From Egibacteraceae bacterium (GTDB lineage: Bacteria > Actinomycetota > Nitriliruptoria > Euzebyales > Egibacteraceae), in the NCBI GenBank assembly GCA_035540635.1, contig DATLGH010000085.1, positions 1 through 37,824 of the forward strand: a DNA stretch of 37,824 nt, in the 5' to 3' direction. Below the pieces are notes generated by a model that saw nothing but the letters and a program-made list of their open reading frames with translations, made no database searches and had not been told where the DNA came from. Shown piece after piece: positions 1 through 7,601 of the stretch. Position 1 is the first letter of the stretch, and each line of letters begins with the position of its first letter. The position numbers and the translations under genes are program-made.

Positions 1-125
1 GGGCGGTGGGGGCCGCGGCCGTCGGCGGGCTCGCCGGGGTCGTCGGTCTTCCCGGAGCCCTCGCGCTGCTCGCGTTCCTGCCCGCCTCGGGGGCGGTCGT
101 GGTCCGCGGCCTCGTCCGCGCGTAG
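1..125 (+). CDS. C-terminal end of a hydrophobic (membrane) protein, partial
   Basis: An open frame enters from the left edge and stops at TAG 123-125. The roughly 40 residues visible are almost all Ala, Gly, Val and Leu, with a hydrophobic stretch ending LLAFLPASG and a short Arg-containing tail (RGLVRA). This looks like the last transmembrane helix and cytoplasmic tail of an integral membrane protein. Too little is present to name the family. It is convergent with upp, with 27 bases between the stop codons. Confidence 0.6.
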   Translation, partial: AVGAAAVGGLAGVVGLPGALALLAFLPASGAVVVRGLVRA

Positions 126-152
126 CGCCGGTCCGGCGCGCGGGCGGCCGGC

Positions 153-776
153 TCACGGCGTGCCGAACAGCCGGTCACCGAAGTCGCCGAGGCCGGGCAC
201 GATGAACCCGCGACCGTCGAGGCGGTCGTCGAGCGCCGCGGTGACGACACCGACGTCGGGATGCGCGTCGGCGAGGCGGCGCACCCCCTCGGGCGCGGCC
301 ACGACGCAGACGAGCCGCACGTCGGTTGCGCCGCGCTCCTTCAGCAGGGCGACCGCCGCCACCGCGGAGCCCCCCGTGGCCAGCATCGGATCGAGCAGGA
401 GCACCGGCCGCCCGGCGAGGGCGGGGACCTTGAGGTAGTACGACGTCGGGAGCAGCGTCGCCTCGTCGCGTTCCAGGCCCGCATAGCCGACGGACACGTC
501 GGGCAGCAGGTCGGTGACCGCATCGAGCAGCCCCAGGCCCGCGCGCAGGATCGGCACCGCCACGACCGGCGCCGCCATCACGCGCACCGCCGCCTCGGCG
601 AGCGGCGTGGTGACCGTAGCGGGGCGCGTCGGCTGCGACCGCGTCGCCTCGAGGACGAGGACCGTGGCGAGCCGCCGTGCGAGGTGCCGGAACCGTTCGG
701 GGGTGGTGGCGGCGTCGCGCAGTCCCGCGAGCAGGTGGTTCGCCAGCGGGTGCTCGACGACCGTGAGGCTGCTCAC
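153..776 (-). CDS. upp: Uracil phosphoribosyltransferase
   Basis: This 207-residue protein salvages uracil, joining it to PRPP to give UMP and pyrophosphate in the cytosol. Family signatures run the full length: VEHPLANHLLAGLRD at the N-terminus, VPILRAGLGLLDAV, the PRPP-binding loop LLLDPMLATGGSA, and the C-terminal FIVPGLGDFGDRLFGT. The length matches the usual 206-210 residues. The frame stays open well upstream, but homology begins at VSSLTVVEHP, so I take GTG 776. A TAGCAT box ends 7 nt before that GTG and there is no Shine-Dalgarno site, which fits a leaderless transcript. The gene is divergent from pyk across 83 bases. Confidence 0.95.
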   Translation of the reverse strand: MSSLTVVEHPLANHLLAGLRDAATTPERFRHLARRLATVLVLEATRSQPTRPATVTTPLAEAAVRVMAAPVVAVPILRAGLGLLDAVTDLLPDVSVGYAGLERDEATLLPTSYYLKVPALAGRPVLLLDPMLATGGSAVAAVALLKERGATDVRLVCVVAAPEGVRRLADAHPDVGVVTAALDDRLDGRGFIVPGLGDFGDRLFGTP

Positions 777-783
777 CGGGCGG

Positions 784-789
784 ATGCTA
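784..789 (-). promoter_or_regulatory. Putative -10 box of upp (leaderless)
   Basis: On the minus strand this reads TAGCAT and matches the actinobacterial TANNNT consensus. It ends 7 nt before the upp GTG, so transcription would begin at or next to the start codon. No convincing -35 was seen. Confidence 0.5.
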
Positions 790-847
790 GCGGGACGTCC
801 CGGCGCCGCGCCGGAGAACGGTGGCGGCCCCCGCGCCCGATGGACCG

Positions 848-853
848 TACGAT
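848..853 (+). promoter_or_regulatory. Putative -10 box of pyk (leaderless)
   Basis: TACGAT ends 6 nt before the pyk GTG at 860, and no Shine-Dalgarno sequence can fit in between. The spacing predicts a leaderless mRNA. Confidence 0.5.
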
Positions 854-859
854 GACCGC

Positions 860-2299
860 GTGAGACGGGCGAAGATCGTCGCGACGCTGGGTCCGGCACT
901 GGACGACCGCGACAAGCTGCGCGCGGCCGTGGAAGCCGGCATCGACGTCGCGCGGCTGAACTTCTCGCACGGCGACCACGCGACGCACGAGCGCAGGCTC
1001 GAGGCCGTGCGGGCGTTGTCGGCCCGGCTCGGACGCAACGTCGGCAGCCTCGCCGACCTGCAGGGGCCGAAGATCCGCCTCGGCGTGCTGCCCGACGAGG
1101 GCGTGCCCGTGGCGACGGGCTCCGAGGTGTTCCTCGTCCCGGGCGCCGAGACACTCGACGAGTACACGAGCGAGGGGCTCGCGGCCCTGCCGGTCGTATA
1201 CAAGGCACTCGCCGAGGACGTCCTGCCCGGAGCGCTCGTGCTCATCGACGACGGGTACCTGCGGCTCGTCGTCTCCCGCGTCGAGGAGGGCGGGGTGTGG
1301 GCCCGGGTCGTGGCCGGCGGCGTGGCGCGCAGCCGCAAAGGCGTGAACCTGCCGGGCGTGGCGGTGTCGGCGCCGAGCATCACCGACAAGGACGTCGGCG
1401 ACCTCGAGTTCGCCGTCGAGCTCGGCGTCGACTGGCTCGCGCTGTCGTTCGTCCGTCACCCCGACGACGTCGTGAAGGCCCGGGCCCGTGTGCACGAGGC
1501 CGGCGGCGAGTGCCCTATCGTCGCGAAGCTCGAGCGCCCGGAGGCCATCGAGCGGCTGCCGGAGGTCATGGCCGTCAGCGACGCGGTGATGGTCGCCCGC
1601 GGGGACCTCGGTGTCGAGATCGGTCCCGAGCAGGTACCGGCCATCCAGAAGAGGATCATCGCCGACGCCGGCGCGCAGATGAAGCCGGTGATCACCGCGA
1701 CCGAGATGCTCGAGAGCATGGTGAACTCACCGCGTCCCACCCGCGCCGAGGCGAGCGACGTCGCGAACGCGGTCTTCGACGGCAGTGACGCGCTCATGCT
1801 GTCGGGCGAGACCGCGTCGGGCAGCTACCCCGTCGAGGCGGTCCGGACGATGGCCCGCATCATCGAGGTCGCCGAGCGCTCCCCCCATCTCGTCAACCCG
1901 TCGGCGCCGCCGCCGGAGGAGCTCGGGGTCGGCCGGGTTGTCGCCCGCGCCGCGGTCGAGGTCGCCCGGGACGTCCACGCCGCGGCGATCGTGTGCTACT
2001 CGATCTCGGGGCGTTCCATCCTGCGGGTGAGCAAGTACCGACCCGAGATGCCGTTGCTCGGCCTGACCCCGCAGGACCGCACGCGCCGGCGCACAGCGCT
2101 CATGTGGGGCACCGAGTCGGCCCTCGTGCCGATGAAGGGGTCGGGAGGAGACCTCACGACCGCCGCGGAGCGGGCGCTGCTCGAGGGCGGCTGGGCCTCC
2201 CAGGGCGACCGGGTCGTGATCGTCTCGGGCCGTCCGGGCGGTCATGGGGGCACGAACCGCATCATGGTCCACCGGGTCGGCGAGGAAGTGTGGGGATAG
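860..2299 (+). CDS. pyk: Pyruvate kinase
   Basis: This 479-residue enzyme converts phosphoenolpyruvate and ADP to pyruvate and ATP in the last step of glycolysis. Visible signatures are RRAKIVATLGPA at the start, VARLNFSHGDH, ADLQGPKIRLG, the B-domain, VAKLERPEA with the catalytic Lys near residue 223, VMVARGDLGVE, TATEMLESM followed by PTRAEASDVANAV and ALMLSGETASG, then the C-terminal regulatory domain ending near VIVSGRPGG. Length is typical of bacterial PK. A longer start at 821 exists in frame, but family homology and the TACGAT box favour GTG 860. Confidence 0.97.
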   Translation: MRRAKIVATLGPALDDRDKLRAAVEAGIDVARLNFSHGDHATHERRLEAVRALSARLGRNVGSLADLQGPKIRLGVLPDEGVPVATGSEVFLVPGAETLDEYTSEGLAALPVVYKALAEDVLPGALVLIDDGYLRLVVSRVEEGGVWARVVAGGVARSRKGVNLPGVAVSAPSITDKDVGDLEFAVELGVDWLALSFVRHPDDVVKARARVHEAGGECPIVAKLERPEAIERLPEVMAVSDAVMVARGDLGVEIGPEQVPAIQKRIIADAGAQMKPVITATEMLESMVNSPRPTRAEASDVANAVFDGSDALMLSGETASGSYPVEAVRTMARIIEVAERSPHLVNPSAPPPEELGVGRVVARAAVEVARDVHAAAIVCYSISGRSILRVSKYRPEMPLLGLTPQDRTRRRTALMWGTESALVPMKGSGGDLTTAAERALLEGGWASQGDRVVIVSGRPGGHGGTNRIMVHRVGEEVWG

Positions 2300-2330
2300 T
2301 CGCTCCCCCCGGCGCACGGGGATAGCGGGC

Positions 2331-3725
2331 GTGGCCCCCCGTCTCGTCGTGATCGGTGGGGACGCCGCCGGGATGTCGGCTGCGAGCCACGTGAACCGGG
2401 TTGTGCCCGAAGCCGAGGTGATCGTGGTCGAGCGGGGGCCGCACACCTCCTACTCGATGTGCGGCATCCCCTTCCTCGTCGGCGGGGTCGTCGGGGAGGG
2501 CCGTGACCTCGTCGTGCGCAGCCCGGAGCAGTTCCGCCGCGCCGGGGTCACCGTGCACACGCGCACCGAGGCCATCTCCGTCGACGCCGACGCCCGGCGG
2601 GTGCGCGTGCGCGACCTGGCGGCCGGGGCGGAGCGCGACGAGCCCTACGACCTGCTCCTCGTCGCCACCGGTGCGCGCCCGGTCGTCCCACCGGTCCCGG
2701 GGGCTCAGCGCTACGCCGAGGTCGTCCACACGCTCGCCGAGGGGGAGCGCCTGCGCGCCCGCCTCGACGCCATGGAGGGCGACGCGCGCACCGTCGTCGT
2801 CGTGGGAGCCGGCTACATCGGCCTGGAGCTCGCCGAGGCGCTCGTCACCCGCGGCCTCGACGCCACCCTCGTCGATGCGAACTCCCAGGTCATGGCGTCA
2901 CTCGACGCCGACATGGCGAGACCGGTCGAGGAGGCGCTGCGCAGGTTCGGGGTCCACCTCGCCCTCGCGGAACGCCTCGAGGAGGTCCGCGGCGAAGGGC
3001 GCGCGTGCCGGGAGGTGGTCACGGACGGCGGCGCCTACGACGCCGACCTCGTCGTCGTCGCCGTGGGCGCGCGGCCCGCGGTCGACGTGGCCCGCACCGC
3101 CGGCTGCGCGGTCGGGGACAGCGGCGCGCTCCTGGTCGACCCGACGATGCGCACGAGCGTCGAGGGCATCTGGGCGGCGGGCGACTGCGTCGAGTCGACG
3201 CACCTCGTGAGCGGCGCCCCCGTCAACGTGCAGCTCGGCACCCACGCGAACAAGCAGGGCAGGATCGCGGGCCTGCACCTCGCTGCGGCGCTGCGTGGCG
3301 ACGAGCCCCCGGCCGGCGCGGCCTTCCCCGGTGTGGTCGGCACGGCGGTGACGAAGATCTGTGACACCGAGGTGGCCCGCACGGGGCTGAACGAACGCGA
3401 GGCCCGCGACGCCGGCGTGGGCTACGCCGCCGTGCGGTTCACCGGCTCCGCACGGGCCGGCTACCTGCCCGACGCGGGTGAGGTGGCGGTGAAGATGCTC
3501 GCCGAGCGGGGCACGGGACGGGTCCTCGGCGCGCAGCTCGTCGGCACGGGCAACGTCGGCAAGCGCATCGACACGGCTGCCACGTGGTGCCAGCTCGGGG
3601 TAAGGGTGCAGCAGGCGCAGCTGCTCGACCTCGCTTACGCCCCGCCGTTCGGGGGAGTGTGGGACCTCCTCGCCGTCGGCGCCCGCAAGCTCGTCCGCGA
3701 GCTCGGCCTGTCACCGCAGCTGTAG
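2331..3725 (+). CDS. FAD-dependent NAD(P)-disulfide oxidoreductase, CoA-disulfide reductase/NADH oxidase type
   Basis: This 464-residue flavoenzyme has an N-terminal FAD Rossmann motif (RLVVIGGDAAGMSAA), a second nucleotide-binding fold near residue 160 (VVVVGAGYIGLELAEAL), the FAD motif GIWAAGDCVE, and a C-terminal dimerisation domain. A single redox Cys near residue 44 lies in the context YSMCGIPF. That single-Cys arrangement is characteristic of CoA-disulfide reductases and NADH oxidases, as opposed to CxxxxC enzymes such as lipoamide dehydrogenase. The likely role is thiol redox balance in the cytosol, but the substrate cannot be fixed from sequence. The start is taken as GTG 2331, where family homology begins; an in-frame ATG at 2244 would overlap pyk. 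It lies 31 bp after pyk on the same strand. Confidence 0.88.
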   Translation: MAPRLVVIGGDAAGMSAASHVNRVVPEAEVIVVERGPHTSYSMCGIPFLVGGVVGEGRDLVVRSPEQFRRAGVTVHTRTEAISVDADARRVRVRDLAAGAERDEPYDLLLVATGARPVVPPVPGAQRYAEVVHTLAEGERLRARLDAMEGDARTVVVVGAGYIGLELAEALVTRGLDATLVDANSQVMASLDADMARPVEEALRRFGVHLALAERLEEVRGEGRACREVVTDGGAYDADLVVVAVGARPAVDVARTAGCAVGDSGALLVDPTMRTSVEGIWAAGDCVESTHLVSGAPVNVQLGTHANKQGRIAGLHLAAALRGDEPPAGAAFPGVVGTAVTKICDTEVARTGLNEREARDAGVGYAAVRFTGSARAGYLPDAGEVAVKMLAERGTGRVLGAQLVGTGNVGKRIDTAATWCQLGVRVQQAQLLDLAYAPPFGGVWDLLAVGARKLVRELGLSPQL

Positions 3726-3746
3726 CGGTCGAGCGATGCACCGTCT

Positions 3747-4304
3747 TCAGGGGTCGGCGAGGGACGGTGGGATCGCCCCCCGCAGGCGGCGCAGCAAGGA
3801 GACGAGGGTCGCGAGGTCGTCGTCGGACAGCTCCTCGAACAGCGCGTTGAGCTCGGCGTAGTGGGCGGGGAGGTGCCGCTCGAGCAGCGCGTTGCCCGCC
3901 GGGGTGAGGCTGACGATGACGCGGCGCCGGTCGTGCTCGTGCGGGCGCCGCGTCACGAGGCCCTTGCCCTCGAGCGTGTCGAGCAGGCCGGTGATGGACG
4001 GGCGGCTGACGAGCAGGCGCTCGGAGAGCTGGCAGGGCTCGAGCGTACGACCCGGCGTGTTGCGCAGCGCCATGAGGACGTTGAAGGCGCTCGGGGACAG
4101 GCCGAGGGGGCGCAGCTCGTCGGCCTGGGCGCTCACCGCAGCGCTGTAGCCTCGGAAGAGCCAGATGAGGGCCTGGACCGACAGTGGCCGGCAGTCGGGG
4201 TGGGTCTGCTCCTGCAGCGCGAGACGTTGAAGCTCGAGAGGGTGCGTGCCGGCGGCGGTTCGCTGACACGGTTGCCCCGGCACGGACTGGTCGCTCGGCC
4301 TCAT
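3747..4304 (-). CDS. MarR-family winged-helix transcriptional regulator
   Basis: This 185-residue protein carries a winged helix-turn-helix in its C-terminal two thirds: LSPSAFNVLMALRNTPG, CQLSERLLVSRPSITGLLDTLEGKGLV (recognition helix), then the wing RRPHEHDRRRVIVSLTPAG. A dimerisation helix follows (ELSDDDLATLVSLLRRLRG). About 40 N-terminal residues precede the first conserved helix, slightly longer than a typical 140-160 residue MarR. Its ATG overlaps the stop of the upstream 88-aa gene (ATGA), so it is the last gene of a four-gene minus-strand operon. The ligand and target are unknown; the upstream SDR is a candidate. Confidence 0.9.
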   Translation of the reverse strand: MRPSDQSVPGQPCQRTAAGTHPLELQRLALQEQTHPDCRPLSVQALIWLFRGYSAAVSAQADELRPLGLSPSAFNVLMALRNTPGRTLEPCQLSERLLVSRPSITGLLDTLEGKGLVTRRPHEHDRRRVIVSLTPAGNALLERHLPAHYAELNALFEELSDDDLATLVSLLRRLRGAIPPSLADP

Positions 4305-4567
4305 CGTCCTCGCCTCTGCTCGGGGTCAAGGCTACCCGTGCGGCGCCGCCGCGGGGCGTCCGGCACCACCCGGGCGGCCAGCAGGTCGCTCTCGGGGATG
4401 CGCGCGAGGGAGCCGTCGCGGCGTTCCACGGCGAGCGTGCCGCCCTCCCATGCGCGCAGCATCCCCACCGTGTCGGTCGCGGACGGGTGCGCGTGGGTCC
4501 GGGCCCGGACGGTGACCCGCCGGCCGACGTCGTCGCGGCTGATGCGCACCTCGTAGCGCGGCCTCAC
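4301..4567 (-). CDS. Small conserved protein resembling the N-terminal accessory domain of actinobacterial GNAT acetyltransferases
   Basis: This 88-residue protein starts at a GTG that overlaps the stop of the sirtuin fragment (GTGA) and ends in ATGA overlap with the MarR gene. The sequence runs YEVRISRDDVGRRVTVR, then GMLRAWEGGTLAVERRDG and IPESDLLAARVVP. It reads like a small beta-barrel of the kind I associate with the N-terminus of actinobacterial N-acetyltransferases, here without any acetyltransferase domain. The family link is from memory and not verified. Its pairing with a sirtuin fragment is curious, since sirtuins and acetyltransferases have opposite activities. Confidence 0.6.
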   Translation of the reverse strand: MRPRYEVRISRDDVGRRVTVRARTHAHPSATDTVGMLRAWEGGTLAVERRDGSLARIPESDLLAARVVPDAPRRRRTGSLDPEQRRGR

Positions 4568-4854
4568 GCTGCAGCGGCCGGGATGTCGGCGGCGGGACGC
4601 ACCTGGAGCGAGGAGCCGACGGCGAGGACCATGTCCGCGGATGCGACGAGCGCGAGCGCGCGCTCGACGACCCCGGCGAACAGGTCCTGGCCGAAGCGCA
4701 CGGTCGCCGACTTCACCAGCCCACGGCACCGTGGACAGGTCGGCTCGGTCTCACCGGCGTCGAGCTGGTCGAACGCCCAGCGGGTGCCCGCGGTGAAGCC
4801 CCACCCCGCCGGCCGCCGAGGCCCGAGTGGCCGCCACATGCGCTCGTCCCCCAT
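4564..4854 (-). CDS. Truncated sirtuin (Sir2-type deacetylase) remnant or mini-Sir2 protein
   Basis: The 96-residue frame contains the middle to C-terminal part of a Sir2 NAD-dependent deacylase: one half of the zinc site (CPRC), LVKSATVRFGQDL, and ADMVLAVGSSLQVRPAADIP. Intact sirtuins have about 240 residues. The NAD-binding GAGIS and TQN.D motifs, the catalytic His, the first Cys pair and the last 50 or so residues are all missing, so deacetylase activity is not expected. A TAGCCT box lies 6 nt before the ATG, so the fragment may still be expressed as a leaderless message. It could be a decaying gene or a repurposed small protein. Confidence 0.7.
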   Translation of the reverse strand: MGDERMWRPLGPRRPAGWGFTAGTRWAFDQLDAGETEPTCPRCRGLVKSATVRFGQDLFAGVVERALALVASADMVLAVGSSLQVRPAADIPAAAA

Positions 4855-4860
4855 GGGGCC

Positions 4861-4866
4861 AGGCTA
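4861..4866 (-). promoter_or_regulatory. Putative -10 box of the sirtuin-fragment gene
   Basis: The minus strand reads TAGCCT (TANNNT), with exactly 6 nt between it and the ATG at 4854. This is the same geometry as pyk and thrC. Confidence 0.45.
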
Positions 4867-4904
4867 CGTCGGGCGCGGGCTGTCGGGTAGATGCGGGGGC
4901 AGGA

Positions 4905-5639
4905 TCATGCGTCGCCCGGGACGTGCACGGTGGCTCCGGTTACCGGCCACGAGTCGGCGGAGGCCAGCCACACGATGACCTTCGCGATGGCCCGCGGGGG
5001 CACCCAGCGGGCGTGGTCGGCGCTGGGCATGGCGGTGCGGTTCGCGGGCGTGTCGATGACCTTGGGGATGACCGCGTTGGCGGTCCGCCCGCTGCCGCGC
5101 AGCTCGGTGGCGAGCGTGCGTACGAGTGCGAGCACGCCCGCCTTCGCCGCGGTGTACGCCGCCTGACCGGGAGCGGGGTGGTCAACCGTCTGCGACCCGA
5201 CGAGCACCACCCGGCCACCGGCCGCGCCCATGTGCCGCAGCCCCTCCCGCGCGACGACCGTCGCGGTGCGCAGGTTGAGCAGGAGCTGGCGGTCGAGGAC
5301 GGTGATGTCGTCGAGGTCCTCGACGTTCGTCCCGCCCTCCCAGCCCCCGACGGTCGAGCACGCCATCCAGAGCGGACCCCAGACCGCCTCGAGGACGTCG
5401 AGCAGCGCGGCGACCTGGTCGGGGTCGGCGACGTCGCACCGCGAGAGCCGCAGGCGCCCCTCGTCCAGCGCCTCGGCGTGGAGGTCGCGCAGCCGCGCGG
5501 CCTGCGCCTCGTCGATCCACGGCACGCACACCCGCTCGCCCCGCTCGAGCAGCAGCCCGACGAGGGCGCTGCCGAGCGCACCCGTCCCTCCGGCGACGAG
5601 GTTCGTCACGGGCCGCTCGTGGTCTGCCGGGCGTTGCAT
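4905..5639 (-). CDS. SDR-family NAD(P)-dependent oxidoreductase
   Basis: This 244-residue short-chain dehydrogenase/reductase has an N-terminal Rossmann motif (LVAGGTGALGSALV), a cofactor-region Asp-Val pair (CDVADPD), and the catalytic Ser-Tyr-Lys set within VLVGSQTVDHP and AAYTAAKAG. The C-terminus contains VIDTPANR and ends VTGATVHVPGDA, as expected for classical SDRs. The substrate cannot be deduced. A GGAGG site 7 nt before ATG 5639 supports the start. It is first in the minus-strand run SDR, sirtuin fragment, 88-aa protein, MarR. Confidence 0.9.
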   Translation of the reverse strand: MQRPADHERPVTNLVAGGTGALGSALVGLLLERGERVCVPWIDEAQAARLRDLHAEALDEGRLRLSRCDVADPDQVAALLDVLEAVWGPLWMACSTVGGWEGGTNVEDLDDITVLDRQLLLNLRTATVVAREGLRHMGAAGGRVVLVGSQTVDHPAPGQAAYTAAKAGVLALVRTLATELRGSGRTANAVIPKVIDTPANRTAMPSADHARWVPPRAIAKVIVWLASADSWPVTGATVHVPGDA

Positions 5640-5721
5640 CGGACACCTCCGTCGGGTCGTCCGGTGACCCTACCCGTCGTGGTGCGGTTTCCCGGGCCCC
5701 CAGCTCGGTACATCCTTCTGC

Positions 5722-6462
5722 GTGACCGACACAACGCTGACCCTCATCGCCCATGCCGGGACGCACGTGGGCAAGGTGCGCTCCGGCAACGAAGACGCCT
5801 ACCACTGCGGCGAACGGCTGTTCGTCGTCGCCGACGGCCTCGGCGGCCACGCCGCGGGGGAGGTCGCCTCCGCGCTCGCCGTGGAGGAGCTCGCGGGGCT
5901 CGAGCCCCGCGACTTCTCCACCGTGGAGGAGGTCCAGGAGGCCCTTGCCGAGGCCATCCGCGCCGGCAACCGGCGGGTGCACGCGGAGGCCGAGGCGGAC
6001 GCGCGCCGCGCCGGGATGGGCACGACGCTGACCGCCGCGGCGGTCATGGGCGAGCGGCTGGCCCTCGCCCACGTCGGCGACAGCCGCGCCTACCTGCTGC
6101 GAGGAGGCGCCCTCCAGCAGCTCACCACCGACCACACCGCCGCGCAGGAGGCGGTCGACGCCGGGTACCTCACTCCCGAGCAGGCGGCCACCCGGCCGGA
6201 GCGGCACATGCTCGCCCGTGCGGTCGGGCTCGCGCTCGACGTGGCCGTCGACACGCCCGAGCCGGTCGGTCTCGCACCCGGCGACCGCGTGCTGCTCTGC
6301 TCCGACGGGCTCGTCGACCCGTTGACCGACCAGGCCATCGCCACCATCCTCGAGGAGCATCCCGACCCCCGGGAGGCCTGCGAGGGGCTCGTGCAGGCGG
6401 CCCTCGACGGCGGCGGGCCTGACAACGTCACCGTCGTCGTCGTGCGCATCGACGGCTCCTGA
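5722..6462 (+). CDS. PP2C-type serine/threonine protein phosphatase
   Basis: This 246-residue metal-dependent phosphatase has the PPM motifs in order: VRSGNEDAY (Asp near 25), VVADGLGGHAAGEVAS (Asp near 38), GMGTTLTAA, AHVGDSRAYLL, LLCSDGLVDPLTD, and GGPDNVTVVVV. These Asp residues bind the Mn/Mg pair that activates water for phosphoprotein hydrolysis. There is no transmembrane segment, unlike mycobacterial PstP, so it should be cytosolic. No Ser/Thr kinase is adjacent. The start is GTG 5722. A near-consensus TACATC ends 7 nt upstream, suggesting another leaderless transcript. Confidence 0.95.
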   Translation: MTDTTLTLIAHAGTHVGKVRSGNEDAYHCGERLFVVADGLGGHAAGEVASALAVEELAGLEPRDFSTVEEVQEALAEAIRAGNRRVHAEAEADARRAGMGTTLTAAAVMGERLALAHVGDSRAYLLRGGALQQLTTDHTAAQEAVDAGYLTPEQAATRPERHMLARAVGLALDVAVDTPEPVGLAPGDRVLLCSDGLVDPLTDQAIATILEEHPDPREACEGLVQAALDGGGPDNVTVVVVRIDGS

Positions 6463-6489
6463 GCCCCCGAGGCGTACCCTGCGGCTCTC

Positions 6490-7578
6490 ATGGAACCGGT
6501 CCGGCCCGACTACGGCGGCGCGTGGGTCGGCGCGCTCCTTCCCTGGCTGCTCGGCGGCTCTGCGCCGCCGTGGCTGCCCGCCGCGGCCAGAGACGCGGAG
6601 CGCGTGGTCCTGCTCGTCCTCGACGGGCTCGGCCAGCACGCCCTGGACCGGTACGGCGACCGGCTGCCCGAGCTGTCGGCCATGGCCGGCACGACCCTCA
6701 CCACGGTCGCCCCGTCGACGACCGCCGCGGCGCTCACCTCCATCACCACGGGACTGCCGCCCGCGGGGCACGGCGTGGTCGGTTACCGCATGCGGGTCGC
6801 TGGGGAGGTCCTCAACGTCCTCGGCTGGCAGACGACGGGTCGCCACCGCGGCCCGGACCCGGCGGTGGTGCAGCCGCAACATCCCTTCGGCGGGTGTGAC
6901 GTGCCGGTCGTCACGCGGGAGGAGTTCCGGACATCCGGCTTCACCGCGGCGCACCTGCGCGACGTCCCGTTCGTGGGCTGGCGGGTGCCCTCCACGCTCG
7001 TCGAGCACGTCCGGCGCCTGAGCGCGGAACGGCGCCTGGTCTACGCCTACTACGACGGGGTCGACAAGGTCGCCCACGAGTTCGGCCTGACCACCGGCTT
7101 CTTCACCGCCGAGCTGGCGGCGGCCGACCGGCTCGTCGGCGAGCTGCGCGACGTGCTCCCGCCCGAGGCGGCGCTCGTCGTCACGGCCGACCACGGACAG
7201 CTCGACGTGGGACCCGACGACGTCGTGGGACTCGACGCACTCGACGGAGCCGTCGCCGCCTACTCGGGCGAGAGCCGCTTCCGGTCGCTGCACGCCCGCA
7301 CCGGCGCGGCAGGTGACCTCCTCGCCGCCGCGAGGGAGCACTTCGGTGACTGCGCGTGGGTGTTCGCCCGCGACCAGCTCTTCGACGAGGGCTGGCTCGG
7401 TCCCGGCGCGACGGCAACGGTCCGCGGGCGCATGGGTGACGTCGTGCTCGCCGCCCATGACGGCGTCGCGTTCGCCGATCCCGGCGAGGACCGCGAGAAC
7501 GCGCTGCTCGGCCGTCACGGCAGCCTGACACCCGACGAGATGATCGTGCCGCTGCTGTCAGCGCCCGGCCGCGCCTGA
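6490..7578 (+). CDS. Alkaline-phosphatase-superfamily phosphodiesterase (nucleotide pyrophosphatase-like)
   Basis: This 362-residue protein has the type I phosphodiesterase/nucleotide pyrophosphatase pattern: metal Asp in VLLVLDGLGQH, the Thr nucleophile in VAPSTTAAALTSITTGLPP, YYDGVDKVAHEFG, VVTADHGQLDV, and a late LLGRHGSLTPDEM. These supply the two-zinc site and nucleophile for phosphodiester hydrolysis. There is no signal peptide, so it is probably cytosolic. The true substrate is unknown. It follows the PP2C gene by 27 bp. A TACCCT box at 6475-6480 lies 9 nt before the ATG. Confidence 0.88.
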   Translation: MEPVRPDYGGAWVGALLPWLLGGSAPPWLPAAARDAERVVLLVLDGLGQHALDRYGDRLPELSAMAGTTLTTVAPSTTAAALTSITTGLPPAGHGVVGYRMRVAGEVLNVLGWQTTGRHRGPDPAVVQPQHPFGGCDVPVVTREEFRTSGFTAAHLRDVPFVGWRVPSTLVEHVRRLSAERRLVYAYYDGVDKVAHEFGLTTGFFTAELAAADRLVGELRDVLPPEAALVVTADHGQLDVGPDDVVGLDALDGAVAAYSGESRFRSLHARTGAAGDLLAAAREHFGDCAWVFARDQLFDEGWLGPGATATVRGRMGDVVLAAHDGVAFADPGEDRENALLGRHGSLTPDEMIVPLLSAPGRA

Positions 7579-7586
7579 CGCGTCGG

Positions 7587-7600
7587 GCCCCTTTGGGGGC
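7587..7600. terminator. Weak hairpin between convergent genes
   Basis: A GCCCC arm and a GGGGC arm flank a TTTG loop, just between the stop of the phosphodiesterase and the stop of fdhD. No U-tract follows. It could act as a weak bidirectional terminator. Confidence 0.3.
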
Positions 7601-7601
7601 G

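Noticed and set aside
5182-7518. A 778-residue minus-strand frame over the PP2C and phosphodiesterase genes
   Set aside because: It is an antisense shadow in high-GC DNA. The plus-strand genes carry clear family motifs; the minus frame is Arg/Gly/Val-rich without any.
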